Origin: Pseudomonadota bacterium
Lineage (GTDB): Bacteria; Myxococcota_A; Polyangia; Polyangiales; Polyangiaceae
Length of the DNA: 64,000 nucleotides
Reading direction: 5' to 3'
NCBI GenBank assembly: GCA_023431345.1
Contig: JAEYWK010000135.1
Location: 30,993 to 94,992, forward strand
Below are positions 37,101 through 48,552 of this stretch, piece after piece. A program made the translations under genes and the position numbers. The stretch's first letter is position 1; each line of letters begins with the position of its first letter. A model generated the notes under the pieces. That model searched no databases and was not told the DNA's origin. It was given only the letters and a program-made list of their open reading frames with translations.

Positions 37101-39427
37101 ACGCTCACCAAGTCTTGGAAGCGGCTCTGGCGGCTGTAGACGCGATCGAGGCCGCGCAGCGCGTCGGCGGACTTCGGCTCCTCCGCCAGCACCTGTCTGT
37201 AGGCCTTCTCGGCGGCCTCGAGATCGTCGACGTCGACCTCGTAACCCTCCGCGATTTCGCAGAGCAGAGCGTGGCGCGGCTCGCCCGACAGCGCCGCGGC
37301 GCGACCCGAGAGCACGCTGAGCGCGCGCTTGTTTTCGCCGCCCTGCTTGAGCAACTCCACCATGCCGCGCACGGCGCGCTCGTGCCCGGGATCTTCGGCG
37401 ATCACCGACTCGAAGATCTCGAGCGCGGCCGGCGCGTTGCCCAGCTTCCCGAGCACGATCTCCGCCGCCTCCGCGCGCAGGTCGCGCGCCAAGTTCGGCG
37501 CCGCTACGTCCGCGCGTCGCACGAGCGTCTGCGACAGCTCCGCCCACTGCTGCGCTTTCCTGTAGATCTGCGTCAGCATCTCGAGCGAGCGCTCGTGGCT
37601 CGGCTCGATTTGCAGCACCTTCTGCAGCCACGGCAGGGCCAGGTCCGGCCGCGATACCTTCTCGGCGTACCAGCGCGCCATGTGCGCGAACAAGTCGTGC
37701 TGCGACTCGGTCGAGAGCTCGCCCTCCGCCGCTTCCAAGCACAGCCCGAACACCTCTTCCCAAGCTTGGAAGCGCGTCCCCGCCAAGCGCTCGATGGCGT
37801 CGGCGTAGCCATCCACGGTCGGATCTGCGCAGAACGCCTGCGTGTAGGCGACGAGCGCTTGATCTTTGTCGTCGAGATCGTTGGCGTAAACTTCGCCGAT
37901 CGAGAACAGGTATTCGGCGCGCTCGCTGACGTTCGACGCCGCCTCGCTGCGCTCGAGCAGCGACTCCACCAGCTCTTCGTGTTTGCCCAGCGTGCGCCGG
38001 ACCTTGTCGAGCGCCTTGGCCGTCGCGCGGTTGTCGGGCTCGAGCTTGAGCAGACCTTTGTACAGCCTCTCCGCCGACTCGTGCTGCGAGGCCTTCTCGT
38101 AGAGGCGCGCAGCGCGGGCGAGCAAGCGCGGCACGCTGCGCCGGCTGCCTTGCTCGTCTTTCTCACGCAGCTCCTTGGCCAGCTCGAAGAAGCCTTCGGC
38201 GAGCTTGGCCGGATCCGCCCCGAGGTCTTGCATCGACTCGAGCTGAGCCGCCGCATCTTCGTCGTTCGGGTTCTGCCCCAGCGCCTGGAACAGCTCTGGC
38301 AAGCGATCGTCGGTGATGAAGCTCGGCGGCCTTTGCGACGCTTGCCAGAGCTTGCGCAAGCCCTCGAGCAGCTCGGTGCCGTTCTGCGGTCGCTGCTCCG
38401 GGCTCTTCTCGAGCAGCGCTCGCACCAGCGTCTCCACCGCCGGGGATGCGCCGTTGCCGGGGGCGACGAAGCTCAGCGCCTCGGGCGTCTCGATCAAGTG
38501 CCCGAGCGCCACGTCGGCCACGCTGTCCCCGGTGAAGGGCGGCTTGCCGGAAATCAGCTCGTAAAACAGCACTCCGAACGCATACACGTCCGACGCGGGC
38601 GTCAGGGCGCCGCCGCGCAGCACCTCGGGCGCGAGCGACGCCACCCAGCGTTGGTCGCCCGGATCCGACAGGGGCGGGCGCGCAAGCCCCGCGCCGGCGT
38701 CGAGCAAGCGCAGCTTCGGGGCGGCGTGAGTGGCGTCGGTGACGATCACGTTGCCGGCGTGCAGCGCGCCGTGCACGCGACCTTCGGCGTGCAGCGTAGC
38801 GAGGGGCTCGGACAGCGCGTACAGGAGCGGCAAGACCGCGTTCAAGTGGCGCCCGCCGGCCTTGGCGATGATCTGCGCCAGCGACTCACCGGCGACGAAG
38901 TCGTGAGCGACGACCTGCAGCGTGTGCCCCGCGAAGTCGATCGCCTGCGACTGCAGGCCATCGGGCAACGCCTGATGGGCGATCGCGCCGCAGAGCCGCG
39001 CCTGAACGAGGGCGCGCTCGGCGTCGCGGCGACGCACGGTGCCGCGCAGCACGCGCAGGCGCACGTCGTCTCCGTCGCGCCGCGCGCGGTAGACGCGCGC
39101 CGTGGGGCCGCTGCCGAGCTCCTCCAAGATCAAGTAGTCGCCCAGCTCGACGCCGGGACCGAGCGGCGGCTCCAGCACCAGCCCGTCGCCCCGCAGCTTT
39201 TGCAGCGGCTCGGACAGGCGCTTGCCCGTCGCTTCCACGGCGTCGAGCAGCGCCGGAACGGCGTCGATTCGCAGGCAACGCTGCACCAGCGCTCGCGCGA
39301 ACGAGGCTTTGGCGGCGCTGCCGCCCACGCTCTCTGGATCGAGGCCGAGCGACGCGCGGCTGAGCTCGGTGAGCTCGTTCAGGGTGAGGAGTCGTTCGAG
39401 CTCAGCAGCCAGCGATTCCGTGATCAT
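34127..39427 (-). CDS. Giant kinase-like (probable pseudokinase) protein with TPR solenoid
   Basis: A 1766-aa protein. Residues 1-72 form a helical ELSRASLGLD...CLRIDAVPALLDAV segment resembling bacterial effector-associated/death-like domains. A Ser/Thr-kinase fold follows (about 95-365): glycine loop LGSGPTARVYRA, APE at 266-268, DVYAFGVLFYELISG at 280-294. Key catalytic residues are changed: the ATP Lys is Arg125, and HRD reads His219-Gly220-Ala221, so the catalytic Asp is missing; Asn226 and Asp243 (DAG for DFG) remain. From about 400 to the end are tetratricopeptide-like repeats, about 30 by eye. Predicted to act as a scaffold rather than a kinase. Start ATG 39427 is preferred over an upstream Arg-rich extension. 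Confidence 0.88.
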   Translation of the reverse strand: MITESLAAELERLLTLNELTELSRASLGLDPESVGGSAAKASFARALVQRCLRIDAVPALLDAVEATGKRLSEPLQKLRGDGLVLEPPLGPGVELGDYLILEELGSGPTARVYRARRDGDDVRLRVLRGTVRRRDAERALVQARLCGAIAHQALPDGLQSQAIDFAGHTLQVVAHDFVAGESLAQIIAKAGGRHLNAVLPLLYALSEPLATLHAEGRVHGALHAGNVIVTDATHAAPKLRLLDAGAGLARPPLSDPGDQRWVASLAPEVLRGGALTPASDVYAFGVLFYELISGKPPFTGDSVADVALGHLIETPEALSFVAPGNGASPAVETLVRALLEKSPEQRPQNGTELLEGLRKLWQASQRPPSFITDDRLPELFQALGQNPNDEDAAAQLESMQDLGADPAKLAEGFFELAKELREKDEQGSRRSVPRLLARAARLYEKASQHESAERLYKGLLKLEPDNRATAKALDKVRRTLGKHEELVESLLERSEAASNVSERAEYLFSIGEVYANDLDDKDQALVAYTQAFCADPTVDGYADAIERLAGTRFQAWEEVFGLCLEAAEGELSTESQHDLFAHMARWYAEKVSRPDLALPWLQKVLQIEPSHERSLEMLTQIYRKAQQWAELSQTLVRRADVAAPNLARDLRAEAAEIVLGKLGNAPAALEIFESVIAEDPGHERAVRGMVELLKQGGENKRALSVLSGRAAALSGEPRHALLCEIAEGYEVDVDDLEAAEKAYRQVLAEEPKSADALRGLDRVYSRQSRFQDLVSVLEREVELAVTARQKITLLERLAGVWDEEFLDHAKSASALEQVLALDPTRADSARELSRHYRSLEKFVELAELYQTQIDKSQDDKIRLDAALALGRVLGSELSAPQRAIEAYELALTLEPGHKAALDALATLRATAGDSESALDAIEALAEAAKTPRERAEQYQRAAALFEQQGDLEAAIQQLKRAIDACPEDGAARGKLKTKYVVMGNYAGVAELLEEELESAKGDHQRAQLAGQIAVLCQRHLSDNERASSMAQLAFHLDPTEPGALRVLGKFAFDDGKFVEAAKRFEPVISVLEGMELGEAADVARLYIESLVKAGSAEKAMVMIDGLRRFFADDARSLLAIADLAAKHDAPEQAYALTQDLLKRLGPSLGLGDAARAERLRGEALIGLGRHDEGISALERALETDARDLSPLDGIAKAHSALGRYDQALETLYRKLERTTGEERVKLLLGIGDLAATKLKNPDYAAKSYLLALSEKPNDRDILAKLMQLYGAEKDWPALIQVITKLAEVVDEKKHKAKYLHTASMIASRELQDAALAQKLLEQSLELDPSLAPALEEALAQRQKARDWEGVKNLLKLRVTHAQDAGDTELLLTTLWQLADVYERHLKRIEQAIAVCSSAHQVEPENTRWAERLARLYAEDPAGSFAESVPLIGEWIERDPYQSEPYQLLRRIYTGVRHADGAWSACAALHALGRAEPDEERFYARLRNEEPQAPADRLTLSDWPEYILPEGHDPALTGLMALLEPLALAARGRGLEAFGLTPDHLLSVETYPYGLVQGLSAAADALGLPMPPVFQNQQDPGVLTFLATKPASVALGAGAFASELPLVTTNFIAGRSVTYFVPGFFLRQVLGNMTALKSWVFAAIRMVKPRFPVSAELEPVVTQASRELQQTPIHAQQREQLTDAVSKLLRSAESLDLKKWSHAVDYAADRAGLVMCQDLEQAVSLIKAMPAEEGAPPANLRIEKLVTYSVSTAHLTLRERLGTGVGA

Positions 39428-39538
39428 TGGGCCGCCCAGGAGTAACAAACTGGCGCCCCTGCTGCCAGTCGCGAGACGCCTTCTGCGCGCTGCGCCGACC
39501 AGCAGATTACGGTTTCGCCTCAAATTTGCGGGCCGGCG

Positions 39539-43423
<3,885 letters not shown>

Positions 43424-43492
43424 GCGGGGCGCAGCCTGGTACCAGGCAAGGGTCGCCGCAAGCCGGAAGCGATGTTCTGTATTCGTTAATGG

Positions 43493-44404
43493 TTACGAAT
43501 GCTTAGCGTGCTGCTGGTAGAGCTTGAAGATCTCGAGCACGCATTCGATGGGTCCGGCCAGCGACGCTTCGGGTCGGAACACGCCCGTCCAGGGGCGGGG
43601 CAGGCCCCTCCGCGTGAGCCGCACCGCTTCGACCTCACCCCGTTCGAGGCGAGCGCGGAGCGTAAAACCCGCGACGACCGCGACCCCCAGCCCTGCCTGC
43701 ACCAAGTCGAGCACGGCCTCGCTCACCGGCACGCGCAAGACGCGCGGAGGCTGCACGCCCGGCGGGAACAGCAGCTTACGCACGTGGTCGCGCGCCAACG
43801 CGGAGATCTCCGTCTGAATCAGGGTCTGATCGGCGAGCTCGCGACCGCTGACGAACGGCTTTCGCGCCAGCGGGTGACCGCGCGGCACCGCCAGCACCAG
43901 CTCGTCACGGAACAGGGCCACGCGCTTCAAGCGGGCCTTCTTGGGCGGCACGACGCACAGCACCAAGTCGACCTCGCGCGCGAGCAGCGGCGGCGCGGCG
44001 TCCCCCATCACGCCGCCCTGCAGCTCGAGCTCGAGCTCGGGGTGCTGGGCCCCGAGCGCTCGCAGCGCCTTCGGTAGCCAGTGATAGGCCGTGTAGCACT
44101 GCGTGGCGACGCGCAGCTTCGGCCGCTCCGTAAGTAGACCTCGACGCAGCTCGAGCTCGGCGCGCCGCAGCGGCTCGAGCACTTGGGCCGCCAAGTCGAC
44201 CAGCTTGCGACCGGCGGCGGTGATCTCGAGGCGCCGGCCGCGACGCTCGAACAGCGGGATGCCGAGGCGCTCCTCCAAGCCGCGCAGCTGGTGGCTCACC
44301 GCGGACTGGCTCAGGTGGAGCTGTTGGGCTGCGCGCGTCGCCCCGCCCGCCGAGGCGATGGTGGCTACCAGGCGCAAATCCCGCGTCTCGAGCGTGCTGG
44401 TCAT
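43493..44404 (-). CDS. LysR-family transcriptional regulator, MetR-like
   Basis: A 303-aa regulator. The N-terminal winged helix is LVATIASAGGATRAAQQLHLSQSAVSHQLRGLEERLG, followed by the LysR co-inducer-binding domain. The CYTAYHWLPKAL segment near residue 105 is very like the MetR family, whose co-inducer is homocysteine. It is divergent from a GST gene, with 79 bp between the two starts. An 8-bp palindrome CTCATGAG lies at 44407-44414, directly upstream of its start, and could be part of an autoregulatory site. A MetR-like role in methionine control is inference; no met genes flank it. Confidence 0.87.
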   Translation of the reverse strand: MTSTLETRDLRLVATIASAGGATRAAQQLHLSQSAVSHQLRGLEERLGIPLFERRGRRLEITAAGRKLVDLAAQVLEPLRRAELELRRGLLTERPKLRVATQCYTAYHWLPKALRALGAQHPELELELQGGVMGDAAPPLLAREVDLVLCVVPPKKARLKRVALFRDELVLAVPRGHPLARKPFVSGRELADQTLIQTEISALARDHVRKLLFPPGVQPPRVLRVPVSEAVLDLVQAGLGVAVVAGFTLRARLERGEVEAVRLTRRGLPRPWTGVFRPEASLAGPIECVLEIFKLYQQHAKHS

Positions 44405-44483
44405 TGCTCATGAGTAGAAGAGATGACAACGATGAAATCAATGCGTTTTGTGCATGTGCGCGGTTTGGCTAATCAGCGCCCGC

Positions 44484-45140
44484 ATGTCATTCGTACCGCG
44501 TTTGTATTTCTCTCCTGGCTCCGTCTCGATGGCGACTCATTTTGCCCTCGAGGAGCTGGGCGCGCCCTACGCGCTCGAGCTCGTCTCGATCAACGAAAGG
44601 CAGCAGTACTCCGAGCAGTACCGCGCTGTTCACCCGCTCGGGCGCCTCCCCGCGCTCGAGGTCGCGCCAGGCGTCATCTTGACCGAGACGCCGGCGCTGC
44701 TCGGTTACCTGTCGGACGTTTCGCCCGAGCGCGAGTTGCTCCCGCGCGAGCCTTTGCTCCGCGCGCGCGCCAACGAATGGATGAGCCTGCTCGCCAGCGC
44801 CGTGCACGTCGCGTTCATCAGCTACTTCAGGCCGCAGCGTTACACCGACGACGAGGCAGCCCTAGCGGCCCTCAAAATAGATGGCAGGCAACGCTTCTTC
44901 GACTTGCTGCGCCACCTGGAGGCGCGGCTGCCGGCGCAGGGTTACGCCTTGGGCGAGCGCTACTCGCTCGTCGACGCCTACCTCAGCGTCTTCTTCCTCT
45001 GGGCGCGCCGCTTCGAGCTGCCCGTCGCTGAGCTCCCCCGCTACGGCCGCGTCGTTTCCAGCGTGCTCGCACGGCCCGCCATCCGCCGCGCCCTCGAGCA
45101 AGAAGGCTTCGGTCACCTCTACGCGGCCGAGCTCGGCTGA
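44484..45140 (+). CDS. Glutathione S-transferase family protein
   Basis: A 218-aa GST. The N-terminal thioredoxin-like domain begins MSFVPRLYFSPGSVSMATHFALEEL, where Ser in SPGS is the likely active residue of the beta-class-like group; HPLGRLPALEV and TETPALLGYLSDV supply the cis-Pro loop and the E-T motif. The C-terminal helical domain has YSLVDAYLSVFFLWARRF with the N-capping motif. The ATG at 44484 is chosen because it precedes the first strand. It is divergent from the LysR regulator, which is therefore its likely regulator. Confidence 0.85.
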   Translation: MSFVPRLYFSPGSVSMATHFALEELGAPYALELVSINERQQYSEQYRAVHPLGRLPALEVAPGVILTETPALLGYLSDVSPERELLPREPLLRARANEWMSLLASAVHVAFISYFRPQRYTDDEAALAALKIDGRQRFFDLLRHLEARLPAQGYALGERYSLVDAYLSVFFLWARRFELPVAELPRYGRVVSSVLARPAIRRALEQEGFGHLYAAELG

Positions 45141-45158
45141 GCCTGACCGCGCTGCGCG

Positions 45159-45920
45159 TTAGCGCAAGCTGGCCAAAAACGGACCGACCTCGGCGACGCC
45201 GGCGCGATCGAGCACGCGCAGGGTCTCGCTGCCGACGACGGCGATGTCGGCCTTGCCGCGCAGGAAGTCGACGTCTTGCTTCTCTTTGACGCCGAAGCCG
45301 ACCGCCAGCGGCAGCTGGGTGGCAGCGCGAGCGCGCGCGAGGTAGCTCGACAAATCCTCGCTGAAGGAGGTGGCGCTGCCGGTGACGCCCTTGCGCGCCA
45401 CGCAGTAGACGAAGCCGCGGGCGTGGCTCGCGATCGCCTTCAGTCGCTCGTCGCCCGTATTCGGCGAGTAGATGAAGATGGGCGCGAGCGCGTGCTCGTG
45501 CATTGCCTTCAGGTACTCGTCGCCTTCCTCCGGCGGCAAGTCCGGCACGATGGCTCCCCGCAGACCCGCCTCTTGCATGCGGGCGACGAAGGCCGAAACC
45601 CCGCGCTTGAACAGCACGTTGTAGTAGCTCATGAACAGGAACGGGATGTCGAAGCGGCGCGCTACTTCGCTCGCCACCTCGAAGCAGCGCTCGACGGTCG
45701 CGCCGCCTGCCAGCGCCTCTTGATTGGCGCGCAGGATCACCGGGCCATCCGCCATCGGCTCCGAGAACGGGATCTGTAGCTCGATCAGATCCACGCCCGC
45801 CTTCACCATCGTCTCCACCAGCCTCAGGCTGGTGTCGAAATGAGGATGCCCGAGCACGATGTGCGTCATCAGCAAGATGTCGCGCTTCTGGCGCCGCTCG
45901 CTCAAATACGATTCAAGCAC
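45159..45920 (-). CDS. trpA: Tryptophan synthase alpha subunit
   Basis: Cleaves indole-3-glycerol phosphate to indole and glyceraldehyde-3-phosphate. About 253 aa, close to normal. Catalytic Glu lies in ELQIPFSEP and Asp in MADGPVI; SYYNVLFKRGV and GAIVPDLPPEE are typical, as is the phosphate-binding VGFGVKEKQDV. Start: a GTG at 45920 whose sequence overlaps the trpB stop by 8 bp, so translation is coupled; the frame is open further upstream but only inside trpB. Last gene of the GntR-trpB-trpA operon. Confidence 0.95.
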   Translation of the reverse strand: MLESYLSERRQKRDILLMTHIVLGHPHFDTSLRLVETMVKAGVDLIELQIPFSEPMADGPVILRANQEALAGGATVERCFEVASEVARRFDIPFLFMSYYNVLFKRGVSAFVARMQEAGLRGAIVPDLPPEEGDEYLKAMHEHALAPIFIYSPNTGDERLKAIASHARGFVYCVARKGVTGSATSFSEDLSSYLARARAATQLPLAVGFGVKEKQDVDFLRGKADIAVVGSETLRVLDRAGVAEVGPFLASLR

Positions 45921-47157
45921 GGTAGCTCTCCGCTTTCTTCTGGATGAACTCTTCCCATTTCGGGTCTTTGAACGCATCCGCGACGGTGAAGATGTCTTTG
46001 TCGCCGCGCCCGGACTGGTTGATCAAGATCACGTCTTTCGGGGAGAGGGTCCCCACTTCCTTGAACGCCTGGGCGAAGGCGTGCGACGACTCGAGGGCGG
46101 GGATGAGCCCCTCCTTGCGGATCGTGAGCTTCAACGCTTCGACCACCTCGGCGTCCGTCGCCGCTTCGAAGCGCGCGCGGCGGGTCGCGTGAAAGTGAGC
46201 CAAGATGGGGGAAACGCCCACGTAGTCCAGACCGGCCGCCACGCTGTGCGTTTCGTTCATCTGGCCGTCCTCGTTCTGCAAGAAGTACGTCTTGTAGCCC
46301 TGCGCGACGCCGATCGAGCCGTCGCTGCTCGCGAGGCGCGCGGCGTGGCGCCGCGTCGATACGCCGTCGCCGCCCGCCTCGACGCCCACCAGCTCGACCT
46401 CGGGATCAGCCAAGAATCCGCTGAAAATGCCCATCGCGTTCGAGCCGCCGCCCACGCAAGCGTAAACCCGCTTCGGCAGCTGGCCGGTGCGATCGAGCAT
46501 TTGCTGGCGCGCTTCCTGGCCGATGATCGACTGGAAGTAGGTCACCATCTCCGGGAAGGGATGCGGGCCGCAGGCGGTGCCGAGCACGTAGTGGGTGTCG
46601 TCCATGTTCGAGACCCAATCGCGGAAGGCCTCGTTGATCGCGTCCTTCAGCGTGCGCGAGCCGTCCTTCACCGGCACCACGGTGGCGCCGAGGCGCTCCA
46701 TCCAGAACACGTTCGGTCGCTGGCGCTCGACGTCGAGCTCGCCCATGTAGATGGTGCAGGCGAAGCCGAACTTGGCGGCCATGGTGGCGGTGGCCACGCC
46801 GTGCTGTCCCGCGCCGGTCTCGGCGATGACGCGCTTCTTGCCCATGCGCTTCACGAGCAAGCCTTGCCCGATGACGTTGTTCGCCTTGTGCGCGCCGGTG
46901 TGGTTCAGATCCTCGCGCTTGATGTAGATGCGCGCGCCACCGAAATGCTGCGTCAGGTTCTCCGCGAACGTGAGCGGCGTCGGTCGGCAAGAGTACGTGC
47001 TCATCAGCTCGCTGTACTCGGCCCAAAAGGTCGGGTCGCGGCGCGCGTCCTCGAAGGCGCGCTTCAGCTCCTCGAACGTGGCCTGGAGCACCTCGGGGAT
47101 GAAGGCGCCGCCGAAACCCTCGAAATAGCCTGAAACTGCGCGTATCGACTCAGTCAT
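45913..47157 (-). CDS. trpB: Tryptophan synthase beta subunit
   Basis: Condenses indole with serine to tryptophan, with PLP. The 414-aa protein has the PLP Lys in LNHTGAHKANN, catalytic Glu in AETGAGQHGVATAT, and PLP phosphate-binding GGGSNAMGIF. It is the TrpB1 (TrpA-dependent) form. The ATG overlaps the GntR regulator's stop by 8 bp, and its own end overlaps trpA by 8 bp, so the three genes form one translationally linked unit. No trpC, trpD, trpE or trpF is in the window. Confidence 0.96.
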   Translation of the reverse strand: MTESIRAVSGYFEGFGGAFIPEVLQATFEELKRAFEDARRDPTFWAEYSELMSTYSCRPTPLTFAENLTQHFGGARIYIKREDLNHTGAHKANNVIGQGLLVKRMGKKRVIAETGAGQHGVATATMAAKFGFACTIYMGELDVERQRPNVFWMERLGATVVPVKDGSRTLKDAINEAFRDWVSNMDDTHYVLGTACGPHPFPEMVTYFQSIIGQEARQQMLDRTGQLPKRVYACVGGGSNAMGIFSGFLADPEVELVGVEAGGDGVSTRRHAARLASSDGSIGVAQGYKTYFLQNEDGQMNETHSVAAGLDYVGVSPILAHFHATRRARFEAATDAEVVEALKLTIRKEGLIPALESSHAFAQAFKEVGTLSPKDVILINQSGRGDKDIFTVADAFKDPKWEEFIQKKAESYRA

Positions 47158-47884
47158 GGCGTAACTCTGCTCCTATCGTCTGCGAAAACACCAGCTCCTC
47201 GGTGCGGCAAAACAGCTCGGCAAAAACCGCCCGCGGCGCGCGAGGGAAGAACAAGGCACGCTTCACGAGCAGGGTGGGCGCCACCGCGGGCAGGCCCAGC
47301 GCGCGCCGCACGTCGTCCGGCGGCGTGGCGACTCGGAAGCTCTGTTCGGCGTGGGTCGCTCTGAGGTAGTAGCGCTCTTCCACCACGCGCGACAGCGACG
47401 CGCCGTCGAGCTCCAGCGCGTCGAGCCCGGGGAACAGCGACGGCTCGAAGTACACGCGCTCCAGCAGCACCGGCTGACGCTCGATGCGGCTCAGGCGCGT
47501 GAGCACCAGCGCCCGGCGCTCTGCGAACGGGTTCTCGACGTCGCTCTCGACGACGCGCTCCGTGACGCGGCCGAGCAGCTTCGTCTCGAGCTCGATGCCG
47601 CCTTCGCGGAAGCTCTGCCGCGTGCCGCCGAGCGAGAACAGATCGACCCGACGCGGCGCGCTGCGCACGTAGGTGCCCGAGCCACGGCGCCGCTCGACCA
47701 GCCCTCGCTGCACGAGCAGCTCCGTTGCTTGACGGACGGTAGGTCGCCCGATGTGATGGCGCTCGGCCAGGCTGGGCTCCGATGGCAAGCGGGCGCCTGG
47801 GCCCAGCGCGCCGCTCGCGATCTCGCGGCTCAGCAGCTCGGCGAGCTGCTGGTAAAGCGGGAGGGGAGAGCCCGGATTCAGCAC
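47150..47884 (-). CDS. GntR-family regulator (HutC/UTRA type), first gene of the trpBA operon
   Basis: A 244-aa transcription factor. The N-terminal winged helix has LYQQLAELLSREIASGALGPGARLPSE and RPTVRQATELLVQRGLVERRRGSGTYV; the C-terminal UTRA ligand-binding domain has LTRLSRIERQPVLLERVYFEPSLFPG and ends FSQTIGAEL. The start is a GTG at 47884. A perfect palindrome lies 27-44 bp upstream of the start (47911-47928), so autoregulation is likely. Its ORF overlaps trpB by 8 bp, so it is probably the local repressor of trpB-trpA; the effector is unknown and need not be tryptophan. Confidence 0.9.
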   Translation of the reverse strand: MLNPGSPLPLYQQLAELLSREIASGALGPGARLPSEPSLAERHHIGRPTVRQATELLVQRGLVERRRGSGTYVRSAPRRVDLFSLGGTRQSFREGGIELETKLLGRVTERVVESDVENPFAERRALVLTRLSRIERQPVLLERVYFEPSLFPGLDALELDGASLSRVVEERYYLRATHAEQSFRVATPPDDVRRALGLPAVAPTLLVKRALFFPRAPRAVFAELFCRTEELVFSQTIGAELRHD

Positions 47885-47910
47885 CGCCGGAACCCTCGCG
47901 CCGGCGCCTC

Positions 47911-47928
47911 AAGTTGTCAAGACAACTT
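47911..47928 (-). promoter_or_regulatory. Perfect palindromic operator, GntR/HutC type
   Basis: AAGTTGTC-AA-GACAACTT, an exact 8-bp inverted repeat with a 2-bp centre, just upstream of the GntR start. The core resembles the TTGTCnnGACAA operators of HutC-subfamily regulators. On the minus strand a CATAAT (47934-47939) could be a -10 element placing the operator over the transcription start. On the plus strand TTGTCA (47914-47919) and TATGTT (47936-47941), 16 bp apart, could be the promoter of the divergent gene at 47985. Confidence 0.78.
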
Positions 47929-47984
47929 AACAGATTATGTTTGCTTAACGGACTCGAGGGCCGGCCGTCACTATCGGAAGGGAA

Positions 47985-48440
47985 ATGCCTCACGCCGCCC
48001 CTTTCGAGCTGATTACGGACGCCGAAGGCTCTGCCACGTTCGGCTGGGCCGACGAGGGCGTCTACTACGCCCGCTTCAGCCGCGTGCTCTCGGCGCGGGT
48101 GGGAGAGGCGTTCGCCGCGAACCTGCGGCTCGCCGCCAAGCTCCGCCCGCTGAAGTACTTCGCTGACGCGCAGGCGCTCGAGACCTATGACCTGCTGGCG
48201 CGCAGCGCGTTCGTGCGCGTCGTGAGCGAGCAGCGGCGCAAGTTCGAAGAGGTGAACATCTTGTGGTGGCCGGGCAGCGAGCTGAGCCCTGCGTTCATCT
48301 CCGCGCTAGGCGAGCCCTTGTTCGTCACGCGGGATCCGAGCGAGTTCGAAGCGCGCTTGCTCACCGCGGCTCCGGGCGCTCGCGCCAAGCTCGGCAAGCT
48401 CGAGCCTCGTCAGCGCGGCCGTTCGTTGCTGCGACGCTGA
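47985..48440 (+). CDS. Hypothetical protein, 151 aa, divergent from the GntR-trpBA operon
   Basis: Not recognised. The protein has no signal peptide or membrane span and an alternating alpha/beta appearance: FGWADEGVYYARFSRVLSARVGEAF, then AAKLRPLKYFADAQALETYD, then a region ending in a basic tail. A remote similarity to STAS/SpoIIAA-like folds is possible but not demonstrable by eye. A GGAAGGG sequence (47975-47981) precedes the ATG, supporting the start. It shares the divergent control region with the GntR regulator. Confidence 0.72.
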   Translation: MPHAAPFELITDAEGSATFGWADEGVYYARFSRVLSARVGEAFAANLRLAAKLRPLKYFADAQALETYDLLARSAFVRVVSEQRRKFEEVNILWWPGSELSPAFISALGEPLFVTRDPSEFEARLLTAAPGARAKLGKLEPRQRGRSLLRR

Positions 48441-48471
48441 CGGCCGGCATCAGCGCGCCCGGCGCGGCTCT

Positions 48472-48484
48472 GGTTTGACAAACC
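48472..48484 (+). promoter_or_regulatory. Palindrome GGTTTG-A-CAAACC upstream of the SDR-like gene
   Basis: An exact 6-bp inverted repeat around one base, 69 bp before the start codon at 48553. It contains TTGACA (48475-48480), a good -35 match, but no clear -10 follows at the right distance. Could be an operator for a TetR-like or other dimeric regulator; no such gene is adjacent. Confidence 0.4.
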
Positions 48485-48552
48485 GGCCTCCAGTCATCAA
48501 GTTGCTTATTACGGTCCTACAGCCGTGTAGCCCTGGAGGTAAGCAAACTACG

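Noticed and set aside
36323..39445. Open frame of about 1040 codons on the plus strand across the pseudokinase gene
   Set aside because: It is antisense to a protein with clear kinase-fold and TPR structure. Its own translation is Arg/Ala/Leu/Gln-rich without domains, as expected from GC-rich antisense frames.
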